A stretch of 64,000 bases of DNA from Streptomyces spinosisporus (lineage in GTDB: Bacteria; Actinomycetota; Actinomycetes; Streptomycetales; Streptomycetaceae): positions 1-64,000 of the forward strand of contig NZ_JALDAX010000002.1 in the NCBI RefSeq assembly GCF_022698145.1. The letters are read 5' to 3'. Both the position numbers and the translations under genes were made by a program. Below, one piece after another: positions 37,859-47,660 of the stretch. How positions within the stretch are numbered: position 1 is the stretch's first letter; every line of letters starts with the position of its first letter. The notes under the pieces were generated by a model. It was not told the DNA's origin. It searched no databases and was given only the letters and a program-made list of their open reading frames with translations.

Positions 37859-39304
37859 TCAGAACGGCTCGAACCCGTCGAAGTCCCGGAGGGACTCGTC
37901 GCGTTCGGCTTCCCGGTCCCGGCGCCGCTGCGCCGCGGGACGGGGCGCCTCGAAGCGGTGGTCCTCACCACGGCGCCCCAGCATCTCCGCCCCGGCCATC
38001 ACCGACGGCTCCCAGTCGAAGACGACCGCGTTGTCCTCGGGCCCGATGGCCACACCGTCGCCGGACCGGGCGCCCGCCTTCATCAACTCCTCCTCCACAC
38101 CGAGGCGGTTGAGACGGTCGGCCAGATAGCCGACGGCCTCGTCGTTGTTGAAGTCGGTCTGCCGCACCCAGCGCTCGGGCTTCTCGCCGCGCACCCGGAA
38201 CAGCGGCTCCCCGTCGGCCTCCTCGCGCGTGACGGTGAAGCCCGCGTCGTCCACGGCCTTGGGCCGGATGACGATCCGCGTCGCCTCCTCGGCGGGCCGC
38301 GCGGCCCGCGCCTTCGCGACCAGGTCGGCCAGCGCGAACGACAGCTCCTTCAGCCCGAGATGCGCGACGGCGGACACCTCGAAGACGCGGTATCCCCGCG
38401 CCTCCAGATCCGGCCGCACCATCTCGGCGAGGTCCTTGCCGTCCGGTACGTCGATCTTGTTCAGGACGACGATCCGCGGCCGCCGGTCGAGCCCGCCGTA
38501 CTGCTTCAGCTCCTCCTCGATGACATCGAGGTCGGAGACGGGGTCCCGCTCGGACTCCAGCGTCGCCGTGTCCAGCACATGCACCAGCACACTGCACCGC
38601 TCCACATGGCGCAGGAACTCCAGGCCCAGGCCCCTGCCCTGGCTGGCGCCGGGGATCAGCCCGGGCACGTCCGCGATGGTGTACACGGTCGAACCGGCCG
38701 TCACGACACCGAGGTTCGGCACCAGCGTGGTGAAGGGATAGTCGGCGATCTTCGGCTTGGCGGCGCTCAGCACCGAGATCAGCGAGGACTTGCCCGCGCT
38801 CGGGTACCCCACGAGCGCCACGTCGGCGACGGTCTTCAGCTCCAGGACGATGTCCTGCAGATCCCCCGGCACGCCGAGCAGCGCGAAGCCGGGCGCCTTG
38901 CGCCGTGCCGAGGCGAGCGCCGCGTTGCCGAGCCCGCCGCGGCCGCCCTGTGCGGCGACGTAGGAGGTGCCCTGTCCGACCAGGTCGGCGAGGACGTTGC
39001 CCGCCTTGTCCAGGACGACCGTGCCGTCGGGCACCGGCAGCACCAGGTCCTGTCCGTCCTTGCCGCTTCGGTTGCCGCCCTCGCCGGGCTTGCCGTTGGT
39101 GGCCTTGCGGTGCGGGGAGTGGTGGTAGTCGAGCAGCGTCGTCACGGACTGGTCGACGGTGAGGATCACGTCCCCGCCGCGTCCGCCGTTGCCGCCGTCG
39201 GGTCCGCCGAGCGGCTTGAACTTCTCACGGTGGACGGAGGCACAGCCGTGGCCTCCGTTACCCGCGGCGACGTGCAGTTCGACGCGGTCCACGAAGGTGG
39301 TCAT
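37859..39304 (-). CDS. obg: Obg GTPase
   Basis: 481 residues, with the long C-terminus of streptomycete Obg. Glycine-rich OBG domain ([32 protein letters not shown]), GTPase domain with [10 protein letters not shown] (G1), [12 protein letters not shown] (G2), DVPGLI (G3) and NKID (G4), then the OCT domain ([10 protein letters not shown]). Obg acts in 50S assembly and, in Streptomyces, in the onset of development. The rpmA-rplU operon lies upstream with a terminator between. Confidence 0.97.
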   Translation of the reverse strand: MTTFVDRVELHVAAGNGGHGCASVHREKFKPLGGPDGGNGGRGGDVILTVDQSVTTLLDYHHSPHRKATNGKPGEGGNRSGKDGQDLVLPVPDGTVVLDKAGNVLADLVGQGTSYVAAQGGRGGLGNAALASARRKAPGFALLGVPGDLQDIVLELKTVADVALVGYPSAGKSSLISVLSAAKPKIADYPFTTLVPNLGVVTAGSTVYTIADVPGLIPGASQGRGLGLEFLRHVERCSVLVHVLDTATLESERDPVSDLDVIEEELKQYGGLDRRPRIVVLNKIDVPDGKDLAEMVRPDLEARGYRVFEVSAVAHLGLKELSFALADLVAKARAARPAEEATRIVIRPKAVDDAGFTVTREEADGEPLFRVRGEKPERWVRQTDFNNDEAVGYLADRLNRLGVEEELMKAGARSGDGVAIGPEDNAVVFDWEPSVMAGAEMLGRRGEDHRFEAPRPAAQRRRDREAERDESLRDFDGFEPF

Positions 39305-39352
39305 GGGATGTGCCTCCAGTTACGTACGGGTCTTGCCAGGTCAACACGCGAA

Positions 39353-39391
39353 AGGCGGACCCGCTTCCCACCAGGGAAGTGAGGTCCGCCT
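39353..39391 (-). terminator. hairpin terminator between rpmA and obg
   Basis: AGGCGGACC pairs with GGTCCGCCT and CTTCCC with GGGAAG inside, separated by small bulges, with a 4-nt loop. It lies 30-68 bp after the rpmA stop and 49 bp before obg. Confidence 0.75.
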
Positions 39392-39420
39392 CGCGAAAGC
39401 TTCCGGTCAGGTGCCCTGGA

Positions 39421-39675
39421 TCAGGCGACCGGAACGATGTTCACGACCTTGCGGCCGCGATGGGTACCGAACTCCACCGCACCGGCGTTCAGCGCGAACA
39501 GCGTGTCGTCGCCGCCACGGCCGACGCCCGCACCGGGGTGGAAGTGGGTGCCGCGCTGGCGGACCAGGATCTCACCAGCGTTGACGACCTGACCGCCGAA
39601 GCGCTTCACGCCGAGCCGCTGGGCATTGGAGTCGCGACCGTTCCGAGTGGACGATGCGCCCTTCTTGTGTGCCAT
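39421..39675 (-). CDS. rpmA: 50S ribosomal protein L27
   Basis: 84 residues with the L27 N-terminus [20 protein letters not shown], which reaches the peptidyl-transferase centre, and [20 protein letters not shown]. Follows rplU by 14 bp on the same strand, the standard L21-L27 operon. Confidence 0.98.
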   Translation of the reverse strand: MAHKKGASSTRNGRDSNAQRLGVKRFGGQVVNAGEILVRQRGTHFHPGAGVGRGGDDTLFALNAGAVEFGTHRGRKVVNIVPVA

Positions 39676-39689
39676 TTCTCCTCAGTCCC

Positions 39690-40010
39690 TTACTTCGCAG
39701 CCGTGGGGATCTCAGTGACCTTGATCGCCGTGTACTGCTGGCGATGGCCCTGGCGACGGCGGTAACCGGTCTTGTTCTTGTAGCGCAGAATGTCGATCTT
39801 CTGGCCCTTGTGGTGGTCCACGACCTCGGCCTGGACCTTGATGCCGGCCAGCACCCACGGGTCGCTGGTCACAGCGTCGCCGTCGACAACGAGCAGGGTC
39901 GAGAGCTCGACCGTGTCGCCAACCTTGGCAGTGGAAATCTTGTCAACCTCAACGATGTCGCCGACAGCAACCTTGTGCTGGCGACCACCGCTGCGCACGA
40001 TGGCGTACAC
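39690..40010 (-). CDS. rplU: 50S ribosomal protein L21
   Basis: 106 residues. The start [20 protein letters not shown] and the C-terminal [21 protein letters not shown] are diagnostic of L21, which binds 23S rRNA. First gene of the L21-L27 unit. Confidence 0.98.
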   Translation of the reverse strand: MYAIVRSGGRQHKVAVGDIVEVDKISTAKVGDTVELSTLLVVDGDAVTSDPWVLAGIKVQAEVVDHHKGQKIDILRYKNKTGYRRRQGHRQQYTAIKVTEIPTAAK

Positions 40011-40221
40011 GCGGATCTCACTCTCTCGCTCGGGAACGGCACCCTCGCAGTCCAGCCGCCCGGCACGCGGTCGGCCTCTCCGCGGCGGCCGGTGCAGGGC
40101 ACCCGGCGCTCTGGAGGAAGAGGTTTACGAGGATGTGGTGCGTCCTCAACAGCGGACACACCGAGGGTCAAGGTTACGGGGCCGCGGCCGAGGGGGTCAA
40201 ACCGGGCCGACCCCCGCAGAC

Positions 40222-40250
40222 GTGCGGCCGGTCACAGGGACCGGCCGCAC
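40222..40250 (-). terminator. hairpin terminator downstream of RNase E/G
   Basis: GTGCGGCCGGTC and its exact complement form a 12-bp stem with a 5-nt loop, 27 bases after the RNase E/G stop. No T run. Confidence 0.75.
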
Positions 40251-40277
40251 GGGCACCGCTCGGGCTGCGCCGAGGGC

Positions 40278-43200
40278 TCAGCTCTCGTCGGCGGCGGCCG
40301 AGACCGCCGTCTTCTTCGCCGTCGTCTTGGCCGCGGCCGTCTTGGCGGTCTTCGCCGCCTTCTTGGCCGTGGCCTTCTTGGCCGCCGTCTTCTTTGCCGC
40401 GGTCTTCTTCGTCGCGGCCTTCTTGGCGGTGGCCTTCTTGGCCGTCTTACGGGCCGTCTTCTTGGCCGGAGCCGCCTCCTCGGCGCCCTCCGCGGCCGGC
40501 GCCTCGTCCGCGGCCGGCGCCTCGTCCGCCGTGCCCGACGGAACGACCGTGACGGCCTCCTCCTCGGACGCGGTGGGCGCGGCCTCCTTGCGCACCGCAC
40601 GACGCCGCGGGCGAGCCGGGGCGGCGCTCGGGGCCGGAGCCTCGGGCTGCGCCGCGCTCGGTGCGGCCGGCTCGGCGGCGGTGTCCGCGTCGGCGGCCGG
40701 TGCGGACTCGGTGATCGTCACCACGGAGGCCTCGGCCCCCGCGGGCGAACCGGCCGGCGCCGACACCTTCCGGGTGGCCCGACGGCGCGTACGCCCCTTG
40801 GGGGCGGCCTCCTCCGATGCCTCCGCGGTCCGGGCGGGAACGACCGCGTCCTCCACGGCGGCGGGCTCGGCGAGCGCCTCGGCGGCCCGCTCCGGCTGCA
40901 CCGGACGCTCCGCCTCGGCCTCGGCGGTCACGTCCTGAGCCGTAGGCGCCTCGGCCTTCTTCTCCTCGGACTTCTCGAGCTCCTCGGACTTCTCGGCCTT
41001 CTCGGCCTTCTCGGCCTTCTCGGCCTTCTCGGGCTTGTTCTCCTCGCGCCCGGCCCGCTCGCTCCTGCTCTCCTCGCGCCTCGGCGCACCGGCCGGAGCC
41101 GAGGCCCGGCGGCTCGCGCGGCGGCGCGAACGGCCACGGCCCGCCGCGGCCTCCGCCTCGGCGACGCTGCTGTAGAGCTCCTCGTCCGCGGTGAAGGCGG
41201 GCTCGGCCAGGGCGACGGGCGCCGCCACCTCGGCGGCGACCTCGGCCTCGGTCTCCTCGGCGGCCTCCGGTGCCTCGACGGCCGCCGCGCTCTCGTGCTC
41301 GTGGACGTGCGTGTCGCCGCCACGGCCGCGCTTCTTGCGCTTGCCGCCGCCACCGGAGGAGGTGGGCTGCTCCATGTGCACGATGACACCGCGGCCGTTG
41401 CAGTGGACGCAGGTCTCGGAGAACGACTCCAGCAGGCCCTGGCCGACCCGCTTGCGGGTCATCTGCACCAGGCCCAGCGAGGTGACCTCGGCGACCTGGT
41501 GCTTGGTCCGGTCCCGGCCCAGGCACTCCAGCAGACGCCGCAGTACCAGGTCCCGGTTGGACTCCAGCACCATGTCGATGAAGTCGATGACGATGATGCC
41601 GCCGAGGTCACGCAGCCGGAGCTGGCGGACGATCTCCTCGGCCGCCTCCAGGTTGTTCCTGGTGACGGTCTCCTCGAGGTTGCCGCCCTGGCCGGTGAAC
41701 TTGCCGGTGTTGACGTCGACGACGACCATCGCCTCGGTCCGGTCGATGACCAGCGAACCGCCGCTGGGCAGCCAGACCTTGCGGTCCAGCGCCTTGGCGA
41801 GCTGCTCGTCGATGCGGTACGTGGCGAAGACGTCGACCTCGGAGGTCCACTTCGACAGCCGGTCGGCCAGGTCGGGCGCGACGTGCGAGACGTACCCGTG
41901 AATGGTCGACCAGGCCTCGTCGCCGCTCACGACGACCTTGGAGAAGTCCTCGTTGAAGATGTCGCGGACGACCCGGACCGTCATGTCCGGCTCGCCGTAC
42001 AGCAGCGTCGGCGCGTTGCCGCTCTTGGACTTCTTCTGGATGTCCTCCCACTGCGCCTGCAGCCGCTCGACGTCCCGGCGCAGCTCGTCCTCGCTCGCGC
42101 CCTCGGCGGCGGTGCGCACGATGACGCCCGCGTCCTCGGGGACGACCTTCTTGAGGATGGTCTTCAGCCGCGCCCGCTCGGTGTCGGGCAGCTTGCGGCT
42201 GATGCCGGTCATCGAGCCCTCGGGGACGTACACCAGGTAGCGGCCGGGGAGGGAGACCTGGCTGGTGAGCCTGGCGCCCTTGTGCCCGATCGGGTCCTTC
42301 GTCACCTGGACCAGCACGGACTGGCCGGACTTCAGGGCGGACTCGATGCGCCGCGGGCCGTTGGCCATGCCCAGCGCCTCGAAGTTGACCTCGCCCGCGT
42401 ACAGCACGGCGTTGCGGCCCTTGCCGATGTCGATGAAGGCGGCCTCCATCGACGGCAGGACGTTCTGCACCTTGCCCAGGTACACATTGCCGACGTACGA
42501 GGTGGCCTGCTCCTTGTTGACGTAGTGCTCGACGAGCACGCCGTCCTCCAGGACGCCGATCTGCGTGCGCTCGCCGTGCTGGCGGACGACCATCACCCGC
42601 TCGACGGCCTCACGGCGGGCCAGGAACTCGGCCTCGGTGATGATCGGGACGCGCCGGCGGCCCTGCTCGCGGCCCTCGCGGCGGCGCTGCTTCTTGGCCT
42701 CCAGACGGGTCGAGCCCTTGATGGACTGCACCTCGTCGGACGGCTCGGACTTCGGGCGGGGCTCGCGGACCTTGACGACGGTGCGCTCGGGGTCGCCCTC
42801 GCCGGGCTCGGTGTCGGCGGAGTCGCCGGAGCGACGGCGCCGGCGACGACGCCTGCGGCTGCTGGAGGAGGAGCCGCCGCTCTCACCGGCGGACTCGTCC
42901 TCCTCGTCCTCCTCGACCTGCTCGGCCGTGTCCTCTGCGTCCTGCGCCGCCTGCGCGGCAGCGGTCTCCTCGGAGTCCTCCGACTCGTCGTCACCGGCGG
43001 ACTCGGCGGACTCGCCACGACGGCGACGACGGCCGCCGCGGCGACGGCGACGGCGCGAACCGGTCTCCTCGGACTCGTCGCCGTCGGCGCTGTCCTCGGC
43101 CTGCTCGTCGGCCTCCTCCGGCTCGTCCTCGGCGGAGTCGACGGGCGCGGCGGTCTCGGTGGCCTCGGCGGTCTGCGTCTCGCTCTCCTCGCCGAAGGCA

Positions 43201-44378
43201 CCGCCCCGGCGACGGCGGCGCCGCTTGGCGCCGGGCCGCTCCTCCGGGAGCTCCTCGGGCTCGGCGGCGGCACCGGCCTCGGCGGCCGCTTCGGCGGCGG
43301 CCCGCTCCGGCGTCTGGAACTTCGGCTCGGTGAACACCGGGGCCTGGAAGACGGCGACGGCGGGCCGCGCGGGCTTGCGCGACTCCTCGCTCTCGGCGGC
43401 GTCGGCCTCCTCGGCGGCTACGGCGGACCGGGCGGGCTGAGCGGGCTCGGCGAACCCGCTCGCGGCCTTACGGGTGGCCCGCCGACGGGTACGCCGCGGG
43501 GCGGCCTCCTCGTCGGTCTTCTCGTCCGCCTTGTCCACGGTCTTCTCGTCGCTCGTCTCCGCCACGGCGACGGCAGCGGGTGCCTGTGTCTCGTCGGCGT
43601 CCGCGGTGGCTTCGGCGGCCACGGCCGTCTCCTCGGCGGGCGCGGACGCACGGCGCGTGGCACGACGACGGGTACGGCGCGGAGCGGCCTCCTCGGCCGC
43701 CTCACCGGACTCGGCGCTCTCGACGGGCGCGGCGGCGGTCTCGGCCGCGGCAGGTGCGGCGGTGTCCTCGGTGGTGGCCGTCTCGACGGTCACGGGCGCC
43801 CCGGCGGGCGCGGACGCACGGCGCGTGGCACGACGGCGGGTGCGCGGCGGAGCGGCCTCCTCGACCGGCTCGGCGGCAGTCTCGGCCACGGACGGGGTCT
43901 CCTCGGCCTCGGCCGCGGGCTCGGCGGGAGCAGCGGCGGGCACGACGGTCTCGACCGGCTCCGCGGTCGCGGGTGCGCCGGCGGGCGCGGACGCACGACG
44001 GGTCGCGCGCCGACGCGGACGCGCCGGTGCGGCCTCTTCGGCCACCTCGGTCTTCTCGGCCTCCTCGGCCGCTACGGCTCCTTCGGCTGCTACGGCTTCT
44101 TCGGCCGCCGCGGCTTCTTCAGTCGCCGTGGCCTCCTCGGGCTCGACGGCCTCGTCGGCAGTGGCAGCGGCCGCCACCTCGGCGGTCTCGTCCTCGTCGG
44201 CCTTCTGGTCGTCGTCGGACGGTATGGCCGGCGTGACGATCTCCTCCGGGGTCTCGGAGGCGGCCGCGGCGGGCGGACCCGCCGGGCGGGAAGCGGCACG
44301 GCGCCGACGACGCGGCGGCAAGGTGTCGCTGGGAGTGTTCAGTTCGGAACCCTCGGCGGGTTCGGTCGGTTCGAGCAT
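40278..44378 (-). CDS. rne: ribonuclease E/G, large actinobacterial form
   Basis: 1366 residues. The catalytic core is in the middle (about 585-1000): S1 domain YVGNVYLGKVQNVLPSMEAAF, DNase-I-like domain with VVDVNTGKFTGQG and IIVIDFIDM, and zinc-link CVHCNGRG. The N-terminal 580 residues and the C-terminal 360 are acidic, Ala-rich and disordered, as in streptomycete RNase ES. Seven copies of an RRRATRRASAPAG-like motif are spread over both arms (near 120, 180, 235, 295, 1085, 1195, 1255). The last 65 residues are a Lys/Ala histone-H1-like tail. The ATG at 44378 was chosen as the first likely start. RNase E initiates mRNA decay and rRNA processing. Confidence 0.95.
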   Translation of the reverse strand: MLEPTEPAEGSELNTPSDTLPPRRRRRAASRPAGPPAAAASETPEEIVTPAIPSDDDQKADEDETAEVAAAATADEAVEPEEATATEEAAAAEEAVAAEGAVAAEEAEKTEVAEEAAPARPRRRATRRASAPAGAPATAEPVETVVPAAAPAEPAAEAEETPSVAETAAEPVEEAAPPRTRRRATRRASAPAGAPVTVETATTEDTAAPAAAETAAAPVESAESGEAAEEAAPRRTRRRATRRASAPAEETAVAAEATADADETQAPAAVAVAETSDEKTVDKADEKTDEEAAPRRTRRRATRKAASGFAEPAQPARSAVAAEEADAAESEESRKPARPAVAVFQAPVFTEPKFQTPERAAAEAAAEAGAAAEPEELPEERPGAKRRRRRRGGAFGEESETQTAEATETAAPVDSAEDEPEEADEQAEDSADGDESEETGSRRRRRRGGRRRRRGESAESAGDDESEDSEETAAAQAAQDAEDTAEQVEEDEEDESAGESGGSSSSSRRRRRRRRRSGDSADTEPGEGDPERTVVKVREPRPKSEPSDEVQSIKGSTRLEAKKQRRREGREQGRRRVPIITEAEFLARREAVERVMVVRQHGERTQIGVLEDGVLVEHYVNKEQATSYVGNVYLGKVQNVLPSMEAAFIDIGKGRNAVLYAGEVNFEALGMANGPRRIESALKSGQSVLVQVTKDPIGHKGARLTSQVSLPGRYLVYVPEGSMTGISRKLPDTERARLKTILKKVVPEDAGVIVRTAAEGASEDELRRDVERLQAQWEDIQKKSKSGNAPTLLYGEPDMTVRVVRDIFNEDFSKVVVSGDEAWSTIHGYVSHVAPDLADRLSKWTSEVDVFATYRIDEQLAKALDRKVWLPSGGSLVIDRTEAMVVVDVNTGKFTGQGGNLEETVTRNNLEAAEEIVRQLRLRDLGGIIVIDFIDMVLESNRDLVLRRLLECLGRDRTKHQVAEVTSLGLVQMTRKRVGQGLLESFSETCVHCNGRGVIVHMEQPTSSGGGGKRKKRGRGGDTHVHEHESAAAVEAPEAAEETEAEVAAEVAAPVALAEPAFTADEELYSSVAEAEAAAGRGRSRRRASRRASAPAGAPRREESRSERAGREENKPEKAEKAEKAEKAEKSEELEKSEEKKAEAPTAQDVTAEAEAERPVQPERAAEALAEPAAVEDAVVPARTAEASEEAAPKGRTRRRATRKVSAPAGSPAGAEASVVTITESAPAADADTAAEPAAPSAAQPEAPAPSAAPARPRRRAVRKEAAPTASEEEAVTVVPSGTADEAPAADEAPAAEGAEEAAPAKKTARKTAKKATAKKAATKKTAAKKTAAKKATAKKAAKTAKTAAAKTTAKKTAVSAAADES

Positions 44379-44638
44379 GCGGGCATTTCTCCCGTCAGGC
44401 TCCCGGGCGCCGCGCCTGGTCCGGCAGCTGGCCGGTGACGTCCGCGGCTCGCGCGATGCGCGTTGCCGCCGTCCGGGGCGCGGGCGCCGCACGGGAGCTC
44501 ATCGTGTCCTGTCTCGCCGGTTCCGTACACCTCATGCGTACGGCCTGGCGAAAGTCTTCTGGTCGGTGCGCTGCCCGACCCAGGTGGCTCCCGAGTACGA
44601 GGGCGGCGCTTCGACGACCGTCCTTCGCGGGACCTTCC

Positions 44639-45403
44639 TTACACCGGCGCCTTCGCGGCGGCAGCGGAGTCGGCCATGGGTAGGGCCGTCGCCGCCTCGC
44701 GGTCGGGCGCGAGCGGGTCGGTCACCGTGCCGGTCTCTTCATCGAACAGCCCCTGCGCCAGCCTGGTCACCGCTGCGGGGACCGGCGGCGCCAGGTCGGC
44801 CACGGCGCGGAGACCGGACAGGACGTCGTCGGGTCGTACGGCAGGCGTCACGTGCCGAACAACCAGCCGCAGTATCGCACAGGGCTGGTCGGTCGGCCTA
44901 TCAGCCGTCGAACTGTGCGTTTCCAGTTGTGCGACCGCCGAGCGGGTGTCGAAGGTGCGGATGCCGTTCTTGGCCTTGCGCTGCACCTCGACGGTCTCGG
45001 CGGCGTTGAAGGCCGCCACGGCGCGCTCCGCCTCTGCCGGATCCACGCCGTCCAGCCGCAGCTCCCAGACGGAAGCCGTGAGCCGGTCGGCGAGGCCGGA
45101 GACGCGGGCCTCGACCGCGGCGACGACATCGAGCCCGGCGGGCAGCGACTCGTCGAGCAGGGCTCTCAGCCGCTCCGGATCCCGTGCCTCGGTGAGGGCG
45201 ATCTCCAGATACTCCGCCTCACTGCCCGTGCCGGTGGGTGCGGCATTGGCGTACGACACCTTCGGATGCGGCGTGAACCCCGCCGAATACGCCATGGGCA
45301 CCTCGGCGCGGCGCAGCGCACGCTCGAAGGCGCGCTGGAAGTCACGGTGGCTGGTGAACCGGAGGCGGCCGCGCTTGGTGTAGCGCAGTCGGATGCGCTG
45401 CAC
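44639..45403 (-). CDS. DUF2344 (TIGR03936) radical-SAM-partner protein
   Basis: 254 residues from the GTG at 45403. The start QRIRLRYTKRGRLRFTSHRD and MAYSAGFTPHPKVSYA are family signatures. These proteins are usually encoded next to, or fused with, a TIGR03960 radical SAM protein; that partner here is at 57427-59406, about 12 kb away. No ribosome site precedes the GTG. The frame stays open upstream to a CTG at 45445 that has AAGGA about 10 bases before it and adds a Pro-rich start, so the true start may be CTG. Confidence 0.85.
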   Translation of the reverse strand: MQRIRLRYTKRGRLRFTSHRDFQRAFERALRRAEVPMAYSAGFTPHPKVSYANAAPTGTGSEAEYLEIALTEARDPERLRALLDESLPAGLDVVAAVEARVSGLADRLTASVWELRLDGVDPAEAERAVAAFNAAETVEVQRKAKNGIRTFDTRSAVAQLETHSSTADRPTDQPCAILRLVVRHVTPAVRPDDVLSGLRAVADLAPPVPAAVTRLAQGLFDEETGTVTDPLAPDREAATALPMADSAAAAKAPV

Positions 45404-45451
45404 CGCGGGTGCGGGCGGCGGGCCTTCGGGCTGTCGCTTGCCCAGTGTCGT

Positions 45452-46669
45452 TCAGTCCTTCGTGAGAGCGGTCGTACTTCTACCAAGAGTACGTGCCGCG
45501 GGGCCCACAGGTTCCCGCCGGTCCACAGCCTCGACCGGCAGCGGCTCCCCGGTTCGGGCCGGCAGCGGCTCCCCGGCGTCGACCGGCGCGGGCTCCGGCG
45601 TCCCGGCGGGTGCGGGGGCCCCGAAGAGCATCCGGCGGAAGTCGGCGCGCGCCTGCCGTACCGACTCCCGGGCCGAGGTCAGGGCCAGCCGGGTCGCGCG
45701 TCCCACGCTGCGCGCGGCCTCGGCGGCGGGGCGCAGCACGGCGTCCCGCACGGCATGTCCGACGGGGGTGAGCACGGTCCGGTAGCACCACCGCACGGGC
45801 TCCACGAAGATCCACCGGAAGAGGGTCCCCAGGGCCCGCCCCACGGCGAGCGAGATCCGTCCGGCGACCCGCCAGGCGTGTGCGAGGGCCTGTCCGACCT
45901 CGCGTCCCACGACGGCCAGGACGTGCCCGACGGGCACCAGGACCCAGCGCCACAGGGCGAGCGCGGGCAGGACGAGGAGGACGCGCAGGATCCAGTACAG
46001 GCCGATCCCGATGCCGGTGGCGACCAGGCCCACGAGGTGCGCGAGCCCCTTGGCGCACCACGCGATCGCCCGCCCCACCGGCGTGAGCACCTGCGCGTAG
46101 AGCCAGGTGGCGGGGACGACGAGCAGGTACCGCGCGAGCCATGCGACGACGGCGTACGCACCGGTCGCGAGGAAGGCGAGTCCGGCCCCGAGGAGGGCCA
46201 GTCCGGTCCACAGGAGGGCGAAGCCCTTCCCGATCCCGCGCAGCACCCACATCGCGGCGTGGCCGAGGGGCGTCAGCACGCGCGCGTACAGCCACACGAG
46301 GCCATGCCCGACAGGGGTGAGCACCCACTGGTAGAGCCAACCGAGGGGTACGACGACGAGCACGTGCCCGAGCAGGCCGAGTGCTCTGCCGAGGGGCACG
46401 ACGACATAGCGCCACAGCCCCACGAACGGCCAGACGAACACCGCCCGCGCGATCCACTGCAGCGCCCGTCCGACCGGCCGCAGCACGGTGTCCGTCAGGA
46501 AGCGCCCCGCGACGACGAGCGCGTCCCACACCATGCGCACCGGCAGGACCAGCACGAGTACGACGATCCGCACCGGTAGACGGATCGCGACGACGAGGCA
46601 CCCCTCGGGCTGCGCCTGCCGTGCGGGCGGGTGTTCCGGTGGCCCGGCGGGCGGCTTCTGCAGGTCCAT
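45452..46669 (-). CDS. membrane protein built of VLTPVG repeats
   Basis: 405 residues. Residues 25-310 are a chain of hydrophobic helices divided by a repeated turn: VLRPVGRAL, VVVPLGRAL, VLTPVGHGLVW, VLTPLGHAAMW, VLTPVGRAIAW, VLVPVGHVL and VLTPVGHAVRD, each about 30-45 residues apart and often after WLY. The tail is Pro/Glu-rich and cytoplasmic-like. The repeat suggests duplication of a single helix unit. No enzyme motif is seen. Function unknown. Confidence 0.75.
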   Translation of the reverse strand: MDLQKPPAGPPEHPPARQAQPEGCLVVAIRLPVRIVVLVLVLPVRMVWDALVVAGRFLTDTVLRPVGRALQWIARAVFVWPFVGLWRYVVVPLGRALGLLGHVLVVVPLGWLYQWVLTPVGHGLVWLYARVLTPLGHAAMWVLRGIGKGFALLWTGLALLGAGLAFLATGAYAVVAWLARYLLVVPATWLYAQVLTPVGRAIAWCAKGLAHLVGLVATGIGIGLYWILRVLLVLPALALWRWVLVPVGHVLAVVGREVGQALAHAWRVAGRISLAVGRALGTLFRWIFVEPVRWCYRTVLTPVGHAVRDAVLRPAAEAARSVGRATRLALTSARESVRQARADFRRMLFGAPAPAGTPEPAPVDAGEPLPARTGEPLPVEAVDRREPVGPAARTLGRSTTALTKD

Positions 46670-46712
46670 ACAGAGCTAGACGCCGCCGGCGCCGTCATGG
46701 ATCCCTGTTCGG

Positions 46713-47012
46713 TCACGCGCCCAGGGCCTGGTCGGCGAGCAGCAGTGCGTGCCAGTACCGGTAGTAACGGACGCCCTCACCGTGCCCGGTGAACTCGCAG
46801 TACTCCACGGCGGCCGCGACCGCCTCGATCACCGGCGCATAGGCGGAGACGGGCACGGTGGCGTCCGGGCGGGGCGAGGTCAGCTCGCGGATGGCCTCGT
46901 GCGCCGCGGCGATCACGTCGCCGTCCAGGTCGGGGAGGTGCTCGCTCAGCGTCCGGTAGTACACCAGGTGTTCCTGCCGTGCCGTGGCGAGGAGAACGCT
47001 CGGCTCAGTCAT
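46713..47012 (-). CDS. small conserved hypothetical helical protein
   Basis: 99 residues, all helical (SVLLATARQEHLVYYRTLSE, IAAAHEAIRELTSPRPD, VEAVAAAVEYCEFTGHGE, VRYYRYWHALLLADQA). GGAGG lies 5 bases before the ATG at 47012. Three in-frame copies of a 15-bp repeat lie just upstream. Function unknown. Confidence 0.65.
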   Translation of the reverse strand: MTEPSVLLATARQEHLVYYRTLSEHLPDLDGDVIAAAHEAIRELTSPRPDATVPVSAYAPVIEAVAAAVEYCEFTGHGEGVRYYRYWHALLLADQALGA

Positions 47013-47036
47013 GGGCCCTCCGGTGGGCGTCGCACG

Positions 47037-47081
47037 GGTGAGGGAGACACAGGTGAGGGAGACACGGGTGAGGGAGACCAC
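47037..47081. repeat. three 15-bp tandem repeats
   Basis: Units starting at 47037, 47052 and 47067 share GGTGAGGGAGACAC (last copy with a changed end). They sit 25 bp upstream of the 99-residue gene and downstream of the HxlR gene end. Confidence 0.8.
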
Positions 47082-47095
47082 GTGATGCCGTCAGA

Positions 47096-47638
47096 CTAGG
47101 ACGCCTTTCGCCCCTCCGACCGGACGAACGGCTCCAGAAGGCGTCGTGGCGTGTTGATCGTGCCGGAGACCGGGTCGTGCTCGGTGCCGTCCGGCTCGTA
47201 TCCCGGTCCGCGTTCGATGGTGATCGCCGGGACCGGAACGACCTGACCGCACTCCTGGCAGCGGCCCTCGCGGTCGAGAAGACCCCCGTCGCGGTCATGG
47301 CGGAAGGCGCGCTTGGCTCCCGACGGGGAGTAGAACTCGTCGCCCCAGTTCATCAGGGCCCGCACGACGGGCCACAGTGCGACGCCCTTGGGGGTCAGCC
47401 GGTACTCGACCCCTGCGCCCGCCTCGTCGTCACGGGTGAGCACGCCCTCCTGCACCAGGGACTTCAGCCGGCTGGTCAGTACGGCGCGCGGGATCTTGAG
47501 CCGTGCGGCGAAGTCCCCGAACCTGCGCGCCCCGAAGAAGGCGTCGCGGACGATCAGGAGCGTCCAGCGCTCCCCCACGACCTCCAGGGTGCGCGCCAGC
47601 GAGCAGTTGCGGTCCGCGTAGGTGCTGGGGAGTGTCAT
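47096..47638 (-). CDS. HxlR-type winged-helix regulator
   Basis: 180 residues. The HxlR domain covers residues 10-105: DRNCSLARTLEVVGERWTLL, the recognition region RFGDFAARLKIPRAVLTSRL and the wing YRLTPKGVALWPVV. The C-terminus has a CQECGQ pair. The start region is CSLARTLEVVG, with the N-terminal Cys often used for redox or electrophile sensing in this family. It diverges from a monooxygenase-SDR pair across two matching palindromes, so it probably represses those genes and itself. Confidence 0.9.
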   Translation of the reverse strand: MTLPSTYADRNCSLARTLEVVGERWTLLIVRDAFFGARRFGDFAARLKIPRAVLTSRLKSLVQEGVLTRDDEAGAGVEYRLTPKGVALWPVVRALMNWGDEFYSPSGAKRAFRHDRDGGLLDREGRCQECGQVVPVPAITIERGPGYEPDGTEHDPVSGTINTPRRLLEPFVRSEGRKAS

Positions 47639-47660
47639 GCCCCCGATTCTACCCACTCCA

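Noticed and set aside
39654..44438. A 1594-codon open frame opposite the RNase E/G gene
   Set aside because: It consists of Gly/Leu/Arg low-complexity sequence and mirrors the codon bias of the real gene; typical antisense artefact of very GC-rich DNA.
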